NCBI GenBank assembly: GCA_033961575.1
Contig: CM066732.1
Span: forward strand, 51,117,001 to 51,181,000
Direction: 5' to 3'
Length of the DNA stretch: 64,000 nucleotides
Source of the DNA: Aselliscus stoliczkanus
Lineage: Eukaryota; Chordata; Mammalia; Chiroptera; Hipposideridae
Shown here: piece by piece, positions 37,340-64,000 of the stretch
How the letters are laid out: every line of letters begins with the position of its first letter
How positions within the stretch are numbered: position 1 is the stretch's first letter
Notes under the pieces: model-generated
The model's input: only the letters and a program-made list of their open reading frames with translations
The model's database searches: none
What the model was told of the DNA's origin: nothing
Made by a program: the position numbers and the translations under genes

Positions 37340-37880
37340 AATGAATAAAAGGAGGGAGCATACATTGGAAAACTGCTTTGGAAAACGGTGCAGCAATGTG
37401 TGTGGAAGTTACACACGCACCTTTCCGTGACCCAGCAGAGGCCCTCCTGGGGGAAAGGCCCGTGCACCAAAAACCGTGTCCAGCAGGTATGCAGCAGCCT
37501 TCTTCATAATAGCCCGAACTGGACACAACCCAAATGGCCATCGGCAGAACCAATAAACAAATTACAGTGTAGTTACGAAATAGAGCACTACAGAGCAGTG
37601 ACCAGAACTACTAGTACACACGAACGAATGGCAATCACAGACGCTCCCTAAGGGTACAGGGTCTCTGTCTCCTTTACATGAAATCCCAATCCTGGCAAAA
37701 CAGGTCCATGTGACAGAAGCCAAAACAGCAGTTACCACTGCAGGCAGGGGGAGCTGGGAGGGGACAGGGGAGCCTGCCCAGGTGCCTGATGGGAAGTGTG
37801 CATGGGCGTGTAAAACCCAGGAGCCTCCCCGCAGACAAGTGTCCTGAAATGGGTACATCTCAATAACAAAGAAAGGCCAC
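37340..37880 (+). mobile_element. Old L1 3' fragment
   Basis: TTGGAAAACTGCTTTGGAAA, TTCATAATAGCCCGAACTGG, ACCCAAATGGCCATCGGCAG and CACTACAGAGCAGTGACCAG follow the L1 3' end. Confidence 0.65.
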
Positions 37881-39340
37881 AGGGCAGGCCCACATACACA
37901 AATGCAGGCCAGGGCAGGCGGGGTGGGTGACTGTCCCCAGGGTCTGGTCCCAGCTGGGGGCCAGGCTGCTGCCTGGGGCTCTGTGGTGGGCAGGGGTCTC
38001 TAAATACGAGCAGGCGTGGGCAGGCACGCCTCCCTGGCAGGAGTGATGGCACTCTCTCTGCACGGGGGCCACAGGCTGGCTCCACACTCTGCACCACACT
38101 GACAGAGCCTCACAATTGGGCGCTTACCTGGTGGGCAGGGGTTTGAACGTGGAGCAGAGAACAGCGCAGAAAGGGCCCCAGCGTGACCTGGGCCGAGTGC
38201 ATTTACACCAAGCCACACAGTTCTCGTCCTTTGCCACCGAGCCCAATGGCTGCTCCTGGCTGTTCAAGCTGTCCCTTTAATCCCCTTCACACAGGACGGG
38301 CCTCCTGATCTGGGCATCGCCTCTGTTTGGATCCAGACATTGGCGGCACCCCCCACCTGGTGCTGCCACCCACACCTTTGATGTGGTGATAACTTGTTTG
38401 TTGCACTCTGGGTGCCAGCGGCAGGTCACTCCCTCTCTGGGGCCGGAACGCCCTCTGATTTCCTGCCCCACCCCCACCCCGACCCCCAGCCTCCTTCCCA
38501 ATGCAGCCTCTTTTCTTCCCAGGACTGCCCGGAGATGGGGGTCTCACCTCCTTCAGAACTGCTGGGTCCTTATCATGCTAAACGACCTCCCAAAGTTCCC
38601 CTCCACACTCCCAAACACACCACTGCATTTGATTTACAGCTCACAAACTCTCAAGCGCCCATTATCTCCTTCTGATAAATGGCCCCTGCCCAGCCGGCCT
38701 CCCTGCACAGCCTGTCAACCACGGGGTTTCAATCTGGATCATCACAGACGAGGGAGAAAACAAACACATACACGTCATTTGCAGTCGCAGGATGCTACCG
38801 TAGTCAGTGTGTTCACTGCTAAGAAATTTCCGCGCACTCATACGAATATTTTTTAAACAAAATTAGATCTATGCTGACTTTTCATAAGCTACTGTTTTCA
38901 CCTAATAGATGGTGGACTTTTGCTCATGTCCTTAAAGCACTGAGGTTCTAGAAGAATCCTCAATGGCTGCAGAGAACTCCATAGTTCAGTTATATCATAA
39001 ATTGATCCAGTCTTGCACCTTTAAGTTTTTCAAGCTTATCCCCATTATAAGCAACGCAGCCTGTCGTCTTAGAGCTAATCTTAGAGCCCCTGCAATCAGC
39101 ATCACTTCTTTAGAAACATACTCCAGCAATTTTTTTGAAAAAAAAAATAAGCACATGTGTATTGAACACTCATGTGACTCACAAACTGTAGTTGTGTAAA
39201 GCCAGAGGGCTGAAGAAGAACCAAACGAGAGAAAACAGTCCAATGAGGGGTCTGGGCAGACACCAGGCCCAGGCTCCATCAGAAGTGTCACATGGGGAGG
39301 GGGCTTCTAAAGCAGTGGGGTCCTGATGCCAGAGCTGGAT
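37881..39340. other. Intergenic DNA, no gene seen
   Basis: GC-rich on the left, AT-rich after about 38840. Overlapping frames up to about 157 codons (38383-38856 plus) have no domain. Confidence 0.5.
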
Positions 39341-39349
39341 GGGACAGGG

Positions 39350-39900
39350 AGACAACATTACGGATGGAGAAACTGAGGCTCAGAGAGAGGCCACCCAGGA
39401 AGGTAGCAACCCCCAGTTCTGGCGTCTTTTCAACACAGCCCTGTGCTCCCTTTGAAGCTCAGGAAGACTAGGCCAAGGTGACCAGCTGAGCCTGGGAGTG
39501 GAAGTGTGACCCGCCTTTATGGGGGAGCCCTGGGGAGCCCGGTTACAGCTGCAGCAGTGCTCAGGATGAACACCTCTGATGTGCCATCTTTGGGTCTCTT
39601 AGCACTTCGCCCACACCACCAAATGAGTGAAGGTGGGAACTATGACGTCGTAAGACATTCCTGCCATAAACTCACAAAAAGGCGCCTTAATCCAAACACA
39701 AACTGCCTGGATTTTGCTGATGGAAAAACATCTTTTCCACAACGGCAGGGTCTAGGACAACCATTCTAGGCCTCAGACTTCCATGTGTATAAGAGTCATT
39801 TGGGGGTGGGGGGTGGGCCCAGGGCCCCCACTGAGAGTTTGATCCTTCGTTTGGGGGGCTCTGAGCCTACATTCTTAAGCCCTGCGCCATGACTTGGATG
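39350..39900. repeat. MIR-like fragment and MER5A-like fragment
   Basis: 39350-39460 is antisense MIR (GGATGGAGAAACTGAGGCTC). About 39765-39890 resembles hAT element MER5A (GTCATTTGGGGGTGGGGGGT, GGGGGGCTCTGAGCCTACAT). Unique DNA lies between. Confidence 0.55.
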
Positions 39901-40850
39901 CAGGTGGCCCGCAGGCCACTCTATAGGAAACAGTGATGAGAGCGCGGTTTATTCCCATAGGAAACCCTGACGACTTTAGCTGTAGTAAAATTAGTGCAGT
40001 AGATATGAGGCTCACACTGACAGCCTTTGCCCGCACCCCCTGCCCCCATAGAAGAATATCTCTAATGACGGGCTTGACGTCAGGATGCTGTTCTACGTCT
40101 GCTTCCTTCTCATAAAGCCACTGGTTTGTCATTCATTCCTCCGCAGGTCCCTGAGACCTCACATCCGACCTGACGCCATTTGCCCAGTAGATGGCACTAA
40201 CCCATTTTAAATAAATTTCTAAAAGGCAACGGAAATCTCAAGGTATATACATGGAGAGAGAAAAGACCACACAAGGGCAGTGTGTGAGGACACTCACACG
40301 CAGAAATGTCCAGCACTGACCAGCTGTCCTGAAATGACACAGAGGAAGCTTAAATACTCCTGGATGTACTTTGTAACCCGCTGTGTAGCCCTGACCAATC
40401 ATCACATTTGCTTCCCAAAATCACCTGCTGCATCGCAGACCTGGGATCTGGCGGCTGGTAGAAACTGGGAGTTAAATGCTAGGACCATAACCTGTTATGA
40501 CCACACGATGGCGGTGCTGCGCCGGAAGGACAAGAGGCGTAAGAAAACCTAAAACTTAAAAAGCTGGAATCTAAAGACTTGAGAGTATAACCTGAAAATA
40601 AGATCGTGCAGGGAGGAGGCAGGTAGAAAGAGACGTGTTGATTATACTTGCACTTCACAAACATGGTATCATTTCAAGTTCATAATGCCTTATGAGGCAA
40701 GATCTACAAGGCATCCAACTTGTGAGAGGAAAGGTGAGGAACCAGAGACCGGGACCTCTTGTGTTTTCGCAGGAAAAAATGGGGACAGAGATGTAAGGCC
40801 GGCCACATCAACAACAGTGAATGAGGTGGCTTCCAGCATAAAAGTTCCTT
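39901..40850. other. Intergenic DNA, no gene seen
   Basis: Repeat-poor sequence with no recognisable exon. A weak MIR-like scrap lies near 40680-40770. Confidence 0.45.
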
Positions 40851-40950
40851 CTTCCACTTAGCAGATATTCGAGCACCTACTTTGTGCCAGGCTTTAAGAT
40901 ACTAAGGAAAGGGAATAGAAAGGACTAGAAAAAGTCCCTGCTTTGGGTTC
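40850..40950 (+). repeat. L2-like fragment
   Basis: GAGCACCTACTTTGTGCCAG followed by AAAGTCCCTGCTTTGGG matches a common ancient LINE 3' end. Confidence 0.6.
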
Positions 40951-41284
40951 TGTTATCATTTAACCCACACCACAAAATGAGCAGAGACCCCAATAAACCA
41001 TTAGGGCTTGTGGGGAAAGTGGAGAATTCCGGGGCTCCGGGCCCCAGCAGGTATGTTTTAGATGATGTCAGCAGGAGAAAGGCACTGGTCCCACCCGTTC
41101 ACCAGAGCCAACTGTTAAATTGTCAGGAATTCTGGGAGCCAATTCTTAAATACATGCATTATTAAAGTTAAATTATATAAACTTAATTAAATGTTGTACT
41201 GAAAGGCTATAATGAAATACAATTAAATGTCATCTGTAAAACTCATCACTTCCTAATTATTTTACATTTCGCAGTCACCTCTGC

Positions 41285-41505
41285 CTGGGGTAAGCAAACT
41301 TGCCTGAAGGACCAGGTTGTAAGTATTTCAGGCTGTGTGGGGCATACAGTTTCTGTCGCAACGACTCAACTCTGCCATTGTAGCGTAAAAGCCGCCGTGG
41401 ATGGGAAATGGGAATGGGCTTGACTGTGTTCCAGTAGGATGTTATTTGCAAAACCAGGCAGTGGGCTGGGTTAGGCCCACCGGCCAGCCATCGTTAGCAT
41501 ACGTG
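41285..41505 (+). mobile_element. hAT-Charlie-type non-autonomous transposon fragment
   Basis: AAGTATTTCAGGCTGTGTGG, CTCTGCCATTGTAGCGTAAA, GACTGTGTTCCAGTAGGATG and GTTAGGCCCACCGGCCAGCC follow a well-known placental hAT repeat. Confidence 0.7.
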
Positions 41506-42880
41506 CCCTAAGCCTACCTGCGTCTCTTCTCAATTCCACCTCCAGTAACTTCACACTGGGAGCTTGCAATCTGTCCTGGTGAGAGTCTGTACATGACAAC
41601 ACTGGCAAACATTTTTCTCCCGAGAGCTGGTTGGTAAACATTTACCAGCACATCACGGGCTCATGTGGTCAGGGAAGACCTCTTGGAGGAGGTGAACAGA
41701 AACCCGAAACTACTCTGCGTCTTCCCATCTGCGGCTGCCCGTCCCAGCCACAGGAGCCGCCTACAGGGCACAGCTTAGAAATATATCTGAACAAAAGAGA
41801 CTAACATTTGCGGAGATGGTCAGAAAGAGTAAAACACACAGTTTGCTAAAAATATACAGATTCCAATATGAGGGCCCCACCAGGCCACACTCCGTGGAGC
41901 AGCCTTACCTGTCTTTCCCCATTTAGATACACAGTTAAGGGAGTCACCATCATGGCCCAAGGCCTGGTCTCATTTATTCTGCAGGCTGGTGAGACCCTGC
42001 CTGCTGCCGAATGGAACCGGCCAGGCAAGACCTCAGAGGTCACAGTTGACATCTCACAAAGTGGGAGGGATGGAAAAGAGGGAGTCAAGAAGGCCTCCCA
42101 TCTCTTCAAACTCACTGCAACCTCCTACTTTGGAAAAGGCAGTATTTAAAGCAGACCTAGGTACTATTTGCTAAGGTGATGATTTGCATGAATTTAAGAA
42201 CTTTCGTAAACTCCTGGAGAAGAGGTAAGGCCAAAGCAGTGGCTGTAAGTTGCCATTTCAGTTGCGCTTTTGTGATGAATGACTCTAATTTTACGATGGC
42301 CAGTTCAGTCTTTGCTCACCTAATTCCTTTCATTGCACCCAGAAACTCCTCCCCCTCCAACAGAATTCAGCGCTACAAACAGCCCCCAGAGATGGCCACT
42401 CCCCAGACCTAAGTGTCCACATTCAGAGTGGGGCTGCCCAAAGCCTGACCTTTCCCAGGAACCCCTCTACCTTCTTACCTCATCAGCCTGGAGGTCTTCC
42501 GTTTTAGGACGTCAGCTTGCACACATGTTGGAGTATTTCCTGATAGGAGGCAACAGCATCTGCACATGCCCCTTTGAGATCTCAAGTCCTCTTCCTATGT
42601 AGTGAAATTCCTTCTGCTTCCAAATGCTTTTCCTGCCTCCAGGGCATGTCCAACATACATTTCCAAGGCGCTTTCTCCAAGGGCCTGGGCTGGGAGCCTG
42701 ACACTAGATTTTCTACTTCCCCTTCAGAGCTGGTCCAGCTCCACAATCCTGTCGTTTGGCAGAGCAGTCACACCAGCGAATGACAAGTAGGTTGTGTCTC
42801 CCTCAAAACCTCTGTTCCTCCTAGCAGGTGGCTACCGGTCCTGGCTACACGGTGGACCAATGGCAACAGCCTTGAAAAAC
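41506..42880. other. Intergenic DNA, no gene seen
   Basis: Unique-looking sequence. Chance frames up to about 93 codons show no domain. Confidence 0.5.
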
Positions 42881-43012
42881 ACCGAGTGCCCTGCCCTGCC
42901 TGCACATCCCAGTGGGTTTGGGCCACCGAGTGCCCTGCCCTGCCTGCACATCCCAGTGGGTTTGGGCCACTGAGTGCCCTGCCCTGCCTGCACATCCCAG
43001 TGGGTTTGGGCA
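42881..43012 (+). repeat. Three-copy 44-bp tandem repeat
   Basis: Units starting ACCGAGTGCCCTGCCCTGCC begin at 42881, 42925 and 42969 and are nearly identical (one C/T difference). The period is not a multiple of three, so the minus-strand frame across it shifts with each copy. Confidence 0.97.
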
Positions 43013-44038
43013 GGCACAGGCTTGGTACCTTTCCCGACTCCAGACGTTGAGTTGAACGTGCAGCCAGCATTGGAAACCATCGTTCTAGGCAGTGCATCCG
43101 TCTGTTCCTCAGGTTGGAGCGGGGAGCAGTGTGCCTGAGTGAGTCAGGGAGAAAGGAGGGGGCCCGGCCCAGGAAAAGGGGCTGAGTGGTTCCCCTACCA
43201 GCCTGGCAGCTCCCCTGACAAGGGCTGTTTTCACCTGGTTGTCCACATCCGCAGGTGGGCAAAGGACATAAACTGTCACACTAACCCACCCACAAGGAGT
43301 CAGACAGAACGGAGTCTAAAAAAAAGCATGCAAACCCTAGAGTCTGACCAAAGGAGGGGTAGCAATGTTAAAACGGCCAAGTTCCTTTATCACCAATGTG
43401 TTCGTGAAGCTATGGGAAATGGGCAAGTTCTTGAATGTTCTACTGATACCAGTATTACCAACCCGGGCCATCTGGCTTTCCCACTTTGACAGGATAAGTA
43501 ACAAACTCCAAGTAACTTCTGAGGAGACTTATTCTATCAGTTACCTAAAAGAAGATTTACATTTCAGCCCCTATGGCATCATGTTGCTCTGGATTATACA
43601 GAAAAGTAAAGTATTTAATTGCCTCCTTGGCAACTGTGGGGCCCGGGACACACTATTTTATAGTAACAGCTTTGTCCCCATGTTTAGAAAGGATGAAAAG
43701 CACAGGGAGGTAACTTCTGGTCGGCATGGTTGAGAGACAGGCGTTAATTAGGATCAGAGCTTGGAAATGCCAAGTCACCTAAAGAAACTACATGGAACCC
43801 TGGCGGCAGGAGGCGACCCAGACCAGCATGTCTCCCAGGACAGGAAACGTCTGTCAGGTTTTCTAAAGCGATTGTAATGATGGCAGAGGCAGGACAGGGG
43901 TGCGTTTTCGGGGTCAGCATTCTCCCAAAGGGACCGTCTCTCCTGGCACCACTGCGACAGCGTAAGAACGTTCCCAACTCGTTTGCCCACAACCCAAAAC
44001 CCTTCCCCCAAAGAATTAAGGACAAGGAACCATAAAAA

Positions 44039-44050
44039 TTTAATTTTAAT
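44039..44050 (-). promoter_or_regulatory. CYLD: Candidate distal CYLD polyadenylation signal (paired ATTAAA)
   Basis: On the minus strand two ATTAAA hexamers lie end to end (44050-44045 and 44044-44039). UGUA-type motifs lie shortly upstream. A GU-rich stretch reading GGGTTTTGGGTTGTGGGC follows at 44002-43985. This is the standard order of mammalian cleavage and polyadenylation elements, and cleavage would fall near 44010-44030. Confidence 0.5.
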
Positions 44051-45574
44051 GATACAGAAATAGTATATAGTACATTTCTTTCCACAGCAGCACTTCATTC
44101 ATGTCTAAAAATTTTAACAAAATTAAGGCTAAATCAGAACAATCTGATAGTAAAGGGATATTTCATGTGGTGTTATTTTTAAAGAAGGTCTTCATAAATA
44201 TAGGATGTTCTTCAGGGAAAATAATGCTCAACAAGAGACCAGATATGGGAAACGCCACGCAGCCCGTGCCCCTTTCCCACAGGTTCCCAACCACCACGCT
44301 GCCCTGGGAAGTTTCAAATGGGGTTTTTCAAAAAAACGAATCTTAGTGAGGGGAAACTGAGGCTTTCTGAGTTAAGATTCCACAGTACTATAGGCCACTT
44401 TAGGAAATAAAGCTAAGGACAGTTGAGCCTCCAATACCATTTTTCTCTGGAGGAAATAAAAAGGAAATAAAGTGCAAGAGAATTTATTGTATTTGAAGCC
44501 GCGGTGACAGAGCACTCCCCCACCACCCTGCCCCATAACTGGCCCTGACCTGTTTACACAACCAAAGGCTCAAAAATACAGGCAAACAAAAATGGTGCCA
44601 CCGCCCGGGCAGAGGGGCAGGGATCCGATGTGGCTGGGTGACCTGCTCCGAATCCCGTTTCCGACCATCAGGAAGGGGTTGGCCCCCGCTCTCCTGGGCC
44701 ATACCTGCTGGTCTGCTTTCACCACTGCTTTCTGACTCGAGAGGGACCCTCAGCTGCCCAGGGCTTAAAATAAGACGAAGGGCTGTTGTTTTTCTCTTTT
44801 CCCTCCAAGAAACTCTCTGAACGGAGAGTAGACAGACAAGCCCCATGCTTCTCCCCACCCCACCCCACCCCACTCGCCTTGGGGAATCCAGGGCTTCCTG
44901 TCATTGGGAGAGAATCCTTAACATCACCAACCCCTAGGGAAGGTGGTCTTACTTTTAATTATAAGCCTTCCAGTCCACCTTCTTTAACAGGACATTTTAC
45001 TTTATGACCAGAGGACTTGTTACCCCAGGAAGAATCTTCTCATAGGATGTAAACGTTTTCATCATAAAGTAGCAGATAGCAAGAAGTAATAGAAGCTTTT
45101 GCTTTCGCTTTGCATGACAATTTTGTTTTTCCCTTTCTTTGGTTCCCAGAGCCTCAATTTCCCCTGAAGAAATAAACTGGAAGGCAAATGTCCACGTAAA
45201 TAACATCAAATATCCTCTTCAGACTTATGTGGATTCCAGAGGCTGCTAACACCTCTAGGAAGTGGCGGGTTGAGGTATGTATACTCAAATGCATTTCTTA
45301 GGTAAACACAGATAAATATGATAAATCCAATTACCTGCATTTGTGTGGAGCAATTAACACAACAACATCATACGATCGCACAATCATAAAGAAAAGATAT
45401 TTTCTGAGTTGTTTTTAGTCCAGCGGCTTTCCAATCTGGCTGATGATCTGGTGCGCCTCGCAGAACTTTACACCGTCCATTTTTCAACGCCCCATTCGTG
45501 AAGGGTCCGATCCAGCAGGGATGGCCTGCATCCCAGAAATCTATACATACATTTCTCCTATAAATTTCACTATT

Positions 45575-45725
45575 CCAACCCCCTTGTTACACAGAGGATG
45601 ACACTAAGGTCCAAGGAAGTCAAGCCATCAGTCTAGGACTGATAGGGTGACAGGGAAACAGCTAGGGTCAGGACTCTTGTCCCCTAGTCCATGACCTTCA
45701 CTGTCACACCACACTGCCTCCCTGA
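45575..45725 (-). repeat. MIR-like SINE fragment within the putative CYLD 3'UTR
   Basis: TTACACAGAGGATGACACTA then AGGTCCAAGGAAGTCAAGCC match antisense MIR, diverged. Confidence 0.6.
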
Positions 45726-46341
45726 GCGTCCCCAGACCTGGCGCCCTTCCACTTAAGCTAATCAACCATCAGTAGATACTCTGTTGTTCGAAGTAGGAGG
45801 TAAGCTGTTTAGGGCTGGGACTATGTCTCACACTCCTAGGTAATAAATGTCTGATAAAGACTTATTGGTGGGCTGTCAGTCACTCAGCTAAGGCCTGACA
45901 CCAGGGTTCTCCACTCACATCTCTGTCTAAGATCATACAAGCAGATGCAAAATTACCGAGCTGGATACCGAGCCTGAGCAGGGCAGTGATGCCTGATTGC
46001 ATGAAGATGCCATGTTCAAACAACAGGAAGTTAATGCCAGTATAAGTTCCATAAGATTCATTGCTGTGTCTTCCCCTGGTTCCTGAATTATGTGAACTAT
46101 GTGAAAAAAAATAAATGACTCCAAGGGAGTGAAGGAAACTATTTACAAAATTACAAAAATCCTAAACTGTTAAGGTGACAATCCTTAACAATTGTAACAA
46201 CTGTATTTTATTGAGTTTTGTTTCCATTTCTCTTGGTTTTCACTGTATCTTAGAAAACATTCCTTTGTGGATACAGTGAAACTCTTTAATGAGGCTGAGA
46301 GTGGGGACTGAACACATTTAGCCTCTAAATTCTGACATGGT

Positions 46342-46346
<5 letters not shown>

Positions 46347-46406
<60 letters not shown>
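46347..46406 (+). repeat. Compound (CT)n(CA)n microsatellite in the putative CYLD 3'UTR
   Basis: About 20 CT units followed directly by about 10 CA units. In the CYLD transcript this would read as (UG)n then (AG)n. Confidence 0.97.
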
Positions 46407-47094
46407 TTGCACGTGTGTATTTATTTGGAGGTGGAGGAACATGACTTGTTATATTTTCCATTTGTAGCTATGAATCAGAAACCGTTATAAATAAGGTAAT
46501 TCTTCTATATTGCCATGTTTGTAGATATGATATGGAAAATGGGATAACCAAAACATTGAAAAAGCCACCAGGAAAATATTAAAGAAAATTGAAGGTTAAA
46601 CATTAAATAAATCAACAGGCATATGGGCCACTGGTGCCACACAGCCCAGTCCTGGTGCCCACCTGACACCCAGGCTCTGCTGGAACAAGGGGACAAGGAG
46701 GAGCTGCACCGAGGGAGCCCCAGGGCCCGGGAAGGACCCACCACGGCTGGCCCTGCACCCCTACTGAGCACACCCTTGCCCAGGTGATGCGGAAAGGATG
46801 GGAAGCTCCACCTGAAGGTAAGATCCTTAGAAATCGTTTCTGGATGTGGCCCTTTCCGCGTGAAAGCCGCCGGCACCCATGCGAAACCGTGCATGCTTTC
46901 AAACAAGTCTTCAAGTCTCATACCAGGAGAGGCCGGCAGGACAGGCCTTCCTCAACTTGTATTTAGTTTGAATTTTTACAGAAAAGGAACTGTCTTCTCC
47001 TGTTTTTTAACTGCTAAATCCAGTCTCACCTAGACATTCCTAATCATTCCCTCAGAAAATCTTTCAAAATCACACTGACAATAAGCTCATTCAC

Positions 47095-47215
47095 CCATTT
47101 ATTCATTCCACACATATTTATTAGGGGGTGACTGTACTTGCAGAAGGTCAGAGCTAGAAGAGACTTCGGACATCGTGCATCTCGCACCCTCATTTACCCG
47201 AGGTGCCAGAGGCAG
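47095..47215. repeat. Ancient LINE-like fragment
   Basis: ACCCATTTATTCATTCCACA and CAGAGCTAGAAGAGACTTCG resemble old mammalian LINE 3' sequences. Family not resolved. Confidence 0.4.
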
Positions 47216-48550
47216 GGTCAGCCCTACAGCCCAGGGCCCCACACCCCCAACCCCTGACCTAGTAGCATCTCACCAGCCCACCCAAGCATCCGGCAAAACC
47301 TCATGCAAAAGTTACGAACTTTTTCATTTCGAAAATGAAAAAAATTACAAGATGAAGGAATTGTTGTACAGTATGACTTAGAAAGCGAATAAATATTTGC
47401 AAATTGGAATGATAAAGCCAAAAGGTAAACGCGCCTTAAAAAAAAAATAATGCTTTCCATTTTTTTTGGACATTAAATGTATATGAAGTCATATGCTCTG
47501 TACATATGACAACTTTTCAGTCTTTCTGCACGGCGAGCAAGTCATTCCTGAAAGACGCCACCACAAACAACACTTGGAGAATACACACGCCACAGCACTG
47601 ACGTTTATAATCTACAGTTCTAGTCTACAGCATCCACTGTGGTTCAGACACACACTACAGATATCAGCTAAGGGAACATCCATTTTCTACTTAGTTAATC
47701 AGGAGGAGCATGAAGCTGCTGCTACCATTTAAAGAAAGCAAATATCTGATTCGTAACTGGCATTATTTCAAGCAAAATCAAACTGAATTCGGTGAGGGAG
47801 TTGACTGATCAGACAGGTTCTGGACAGTCTGATTTAAAATGGCGCAAGTGTAGACATCAAATAGGTCTCTTCAGGGCGATTTTAATGAGTAACTATGGGC
47901 CAGATTTATTTCCTTATGGACCAAATGCTTGTGTAGCACTGTATTTACCACTCCAACCCTTTAATAAAATTTACTGTGCCCCATTCCATAAAACTGAGAG
48001 CCTCAGGAAACCCCACAAACCCTATATAGGCTGACAGTTACTGCTGTGAATGAAGAGCTCCAAGGGCTGTATACTGTAACCCCCAAGAAAATGACATCAA
48101 AAATGGACGTTTTATGACAAAACCACTCATATATCTCAACCCCAGAACAAACAGAAAACAACACTAGGGGAATTTAAGTACTTTTGTGACCACTACTGCA
48201 GAAACACAGAAACTCGGCAGGTTGCAGACATGCAGGAATGGGCACTATATAGGAAAGAATTAGCAAATCGAACTCAGTACAACTTTAATAACTGGACTGA
48301 AAGTAGCCTCTTAATAAAACCAAAATATTTCTTCAAGGCATCTGTTAGCTACAAAGGAAAAATGATATCATATCCTTGGTCCATAAAGAAGACACATTTA
48401 TTTACATCCTCAACGGACTAAAAGAGGGTTTAAACTCTCACAATTAAAATTTTATGCTTCCAAAAATATCATATGATCAATGCATTTAACTTAAAGCTTC
48501 AGTTAATAACTTGTGACTTCTTAAAAAACCAACACAAACATACTTTCTAG

Positions 48551-48558
48551 AGTGCAAA
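48551..48558 (-). promoter_or_regulatory. Overlapping miR-19 and miR-130/301 seed matches in the CYLD 3'UTR
   Basis: On the transcript strand the sequence reads TTTTGCACT, about 160 nt after the stop. It contains TTTGCAC (miR-19 seed match) and TTGCACT (miR-130/301 seed match), offset by one base. CYLD is a reported miR-19 target in human T-cell leukaemia. Function in this species is inferred. Confidence 0.5.
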
Positions 48559-48719
48559 ATGCTTCTTATTAAATACTTCAGTAACACAAAAGCAATTTGT
48601 TTTGAAACACAGGGATTCTCTGCTGCAGGCTCCTCACCACCAAGGTGTCCATTGCCGGCAATGGACCCTGCACAGAACGGCCAGCTCGCGTGAAATCCGG
48701 CATCCCACGCGCGCCCCGC

Positions 48720-64000
<15,281 letters not shown>

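Larger units (their letters stand above)
44020..48719 (-). other. CYLD: CYLD 3' untranslated region (left end inferred)
   Basis: Non-coding DNA follows the CYLD stop. The proposed left end near 44020 rests on two adjacent ATTAAA signals (44050-44039) followed by a GU-rich stretch. A length of about 4.7 kb agrees with my recollection of a roughly 5-kb human CYLD 3'UTR. Possible proximal signals (AATAAA on the minus strand) lie near 48395 and 47906. The region contains an MIR-like piece (45575-45725), an L2-like piece (47095-47215) and a CT/CA microsatellite (46347-46406). No protein-coding frame in it is credible. Confidence 0.6.

Noticed and set aside
42881..43012. Regular repeats that could suggest a CRISPR array
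   Set aside because: Direct head-to-tail tandem units without unique spacers, in a mammalian genome.
42768..43262. 164-codon minus-strand frame with a repeated peptide
   Set aside because: Produced by the 44-bp tandem repeat, whose period shifts the frame each copy.

Overview
The window is mammalian nuclear DNA. It has one protein-coding gene, interspersed-repeat layers typical of placental mammals (L1, MIR, L2, hAT-type DNA elements), and lineage-specific tRNA-derived SINEs. The young SINEs have a GGCCGGCC-starting head, pol III A and B boxes, a long body, and a 3' end with AATAAA followed by TCTTT. That 3' end resembles, from memory, the Rhin-1 SINE of rhinolophoid bats. Together with an L1-like 3' end I associate with laurasiatherians, this points to a bat, most probably rhinolophoid. 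The species-level guess is inference and was not searched.

Layout, right to left. Positions 63324 down to 48720, minus strand, hold the last nine coding exons of CYLD, the K63/M1-linkage deubiquitinase and tumour suppressor. They encode the region equivalent to human residues 562-956. Every junction keeps the reading frame, and Cys601, His871, Asp889 and the B-box zinc ligands fall at the human numbering. Exons upstream of this lie beyond the right edge. The 3'UTR runs left from 48719, probably to about 44020, where two adjacent ATTAAA hexamers are followed by a GU-rich stretch.

Positions 1 to about 44000 are intergenic. In other mammals the CYLD 3' flank is a gene-poor interval leading to SALL1. 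I found no credible exon there. It holds a long L1 with an intact-looking 5' region that is cut off in ORF2 (410-5817), several older L1 pieces, a layered L1 (30120-33245) with nested insertions, simple repeats, and repeat-free AT-rich blocks full of ATTA-type motifs (about 7900-8170, 21000-21480, 24240-25340, 34390-35060) that look like conserved developmental enhancers.

The most unusual features are in the retroposon record: a dimeric SINE with one target-site duplication, a head-only SINE form with a recurrent 3' end, a SINE tail that has grown into a 240-bp GAAA/GA/GGAA tract, a SINE inserted 25 nt from the splice donor of the catalytic-Cys exon of CYLD, and a perfect 20-bp-arm palindrome. 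I saw no new multi-gene system, CRISPR array, rRNA gene or functional tRNA gene. Almost all long open frames outside CYLD are chance frames in repeats or low-complexity DNA.
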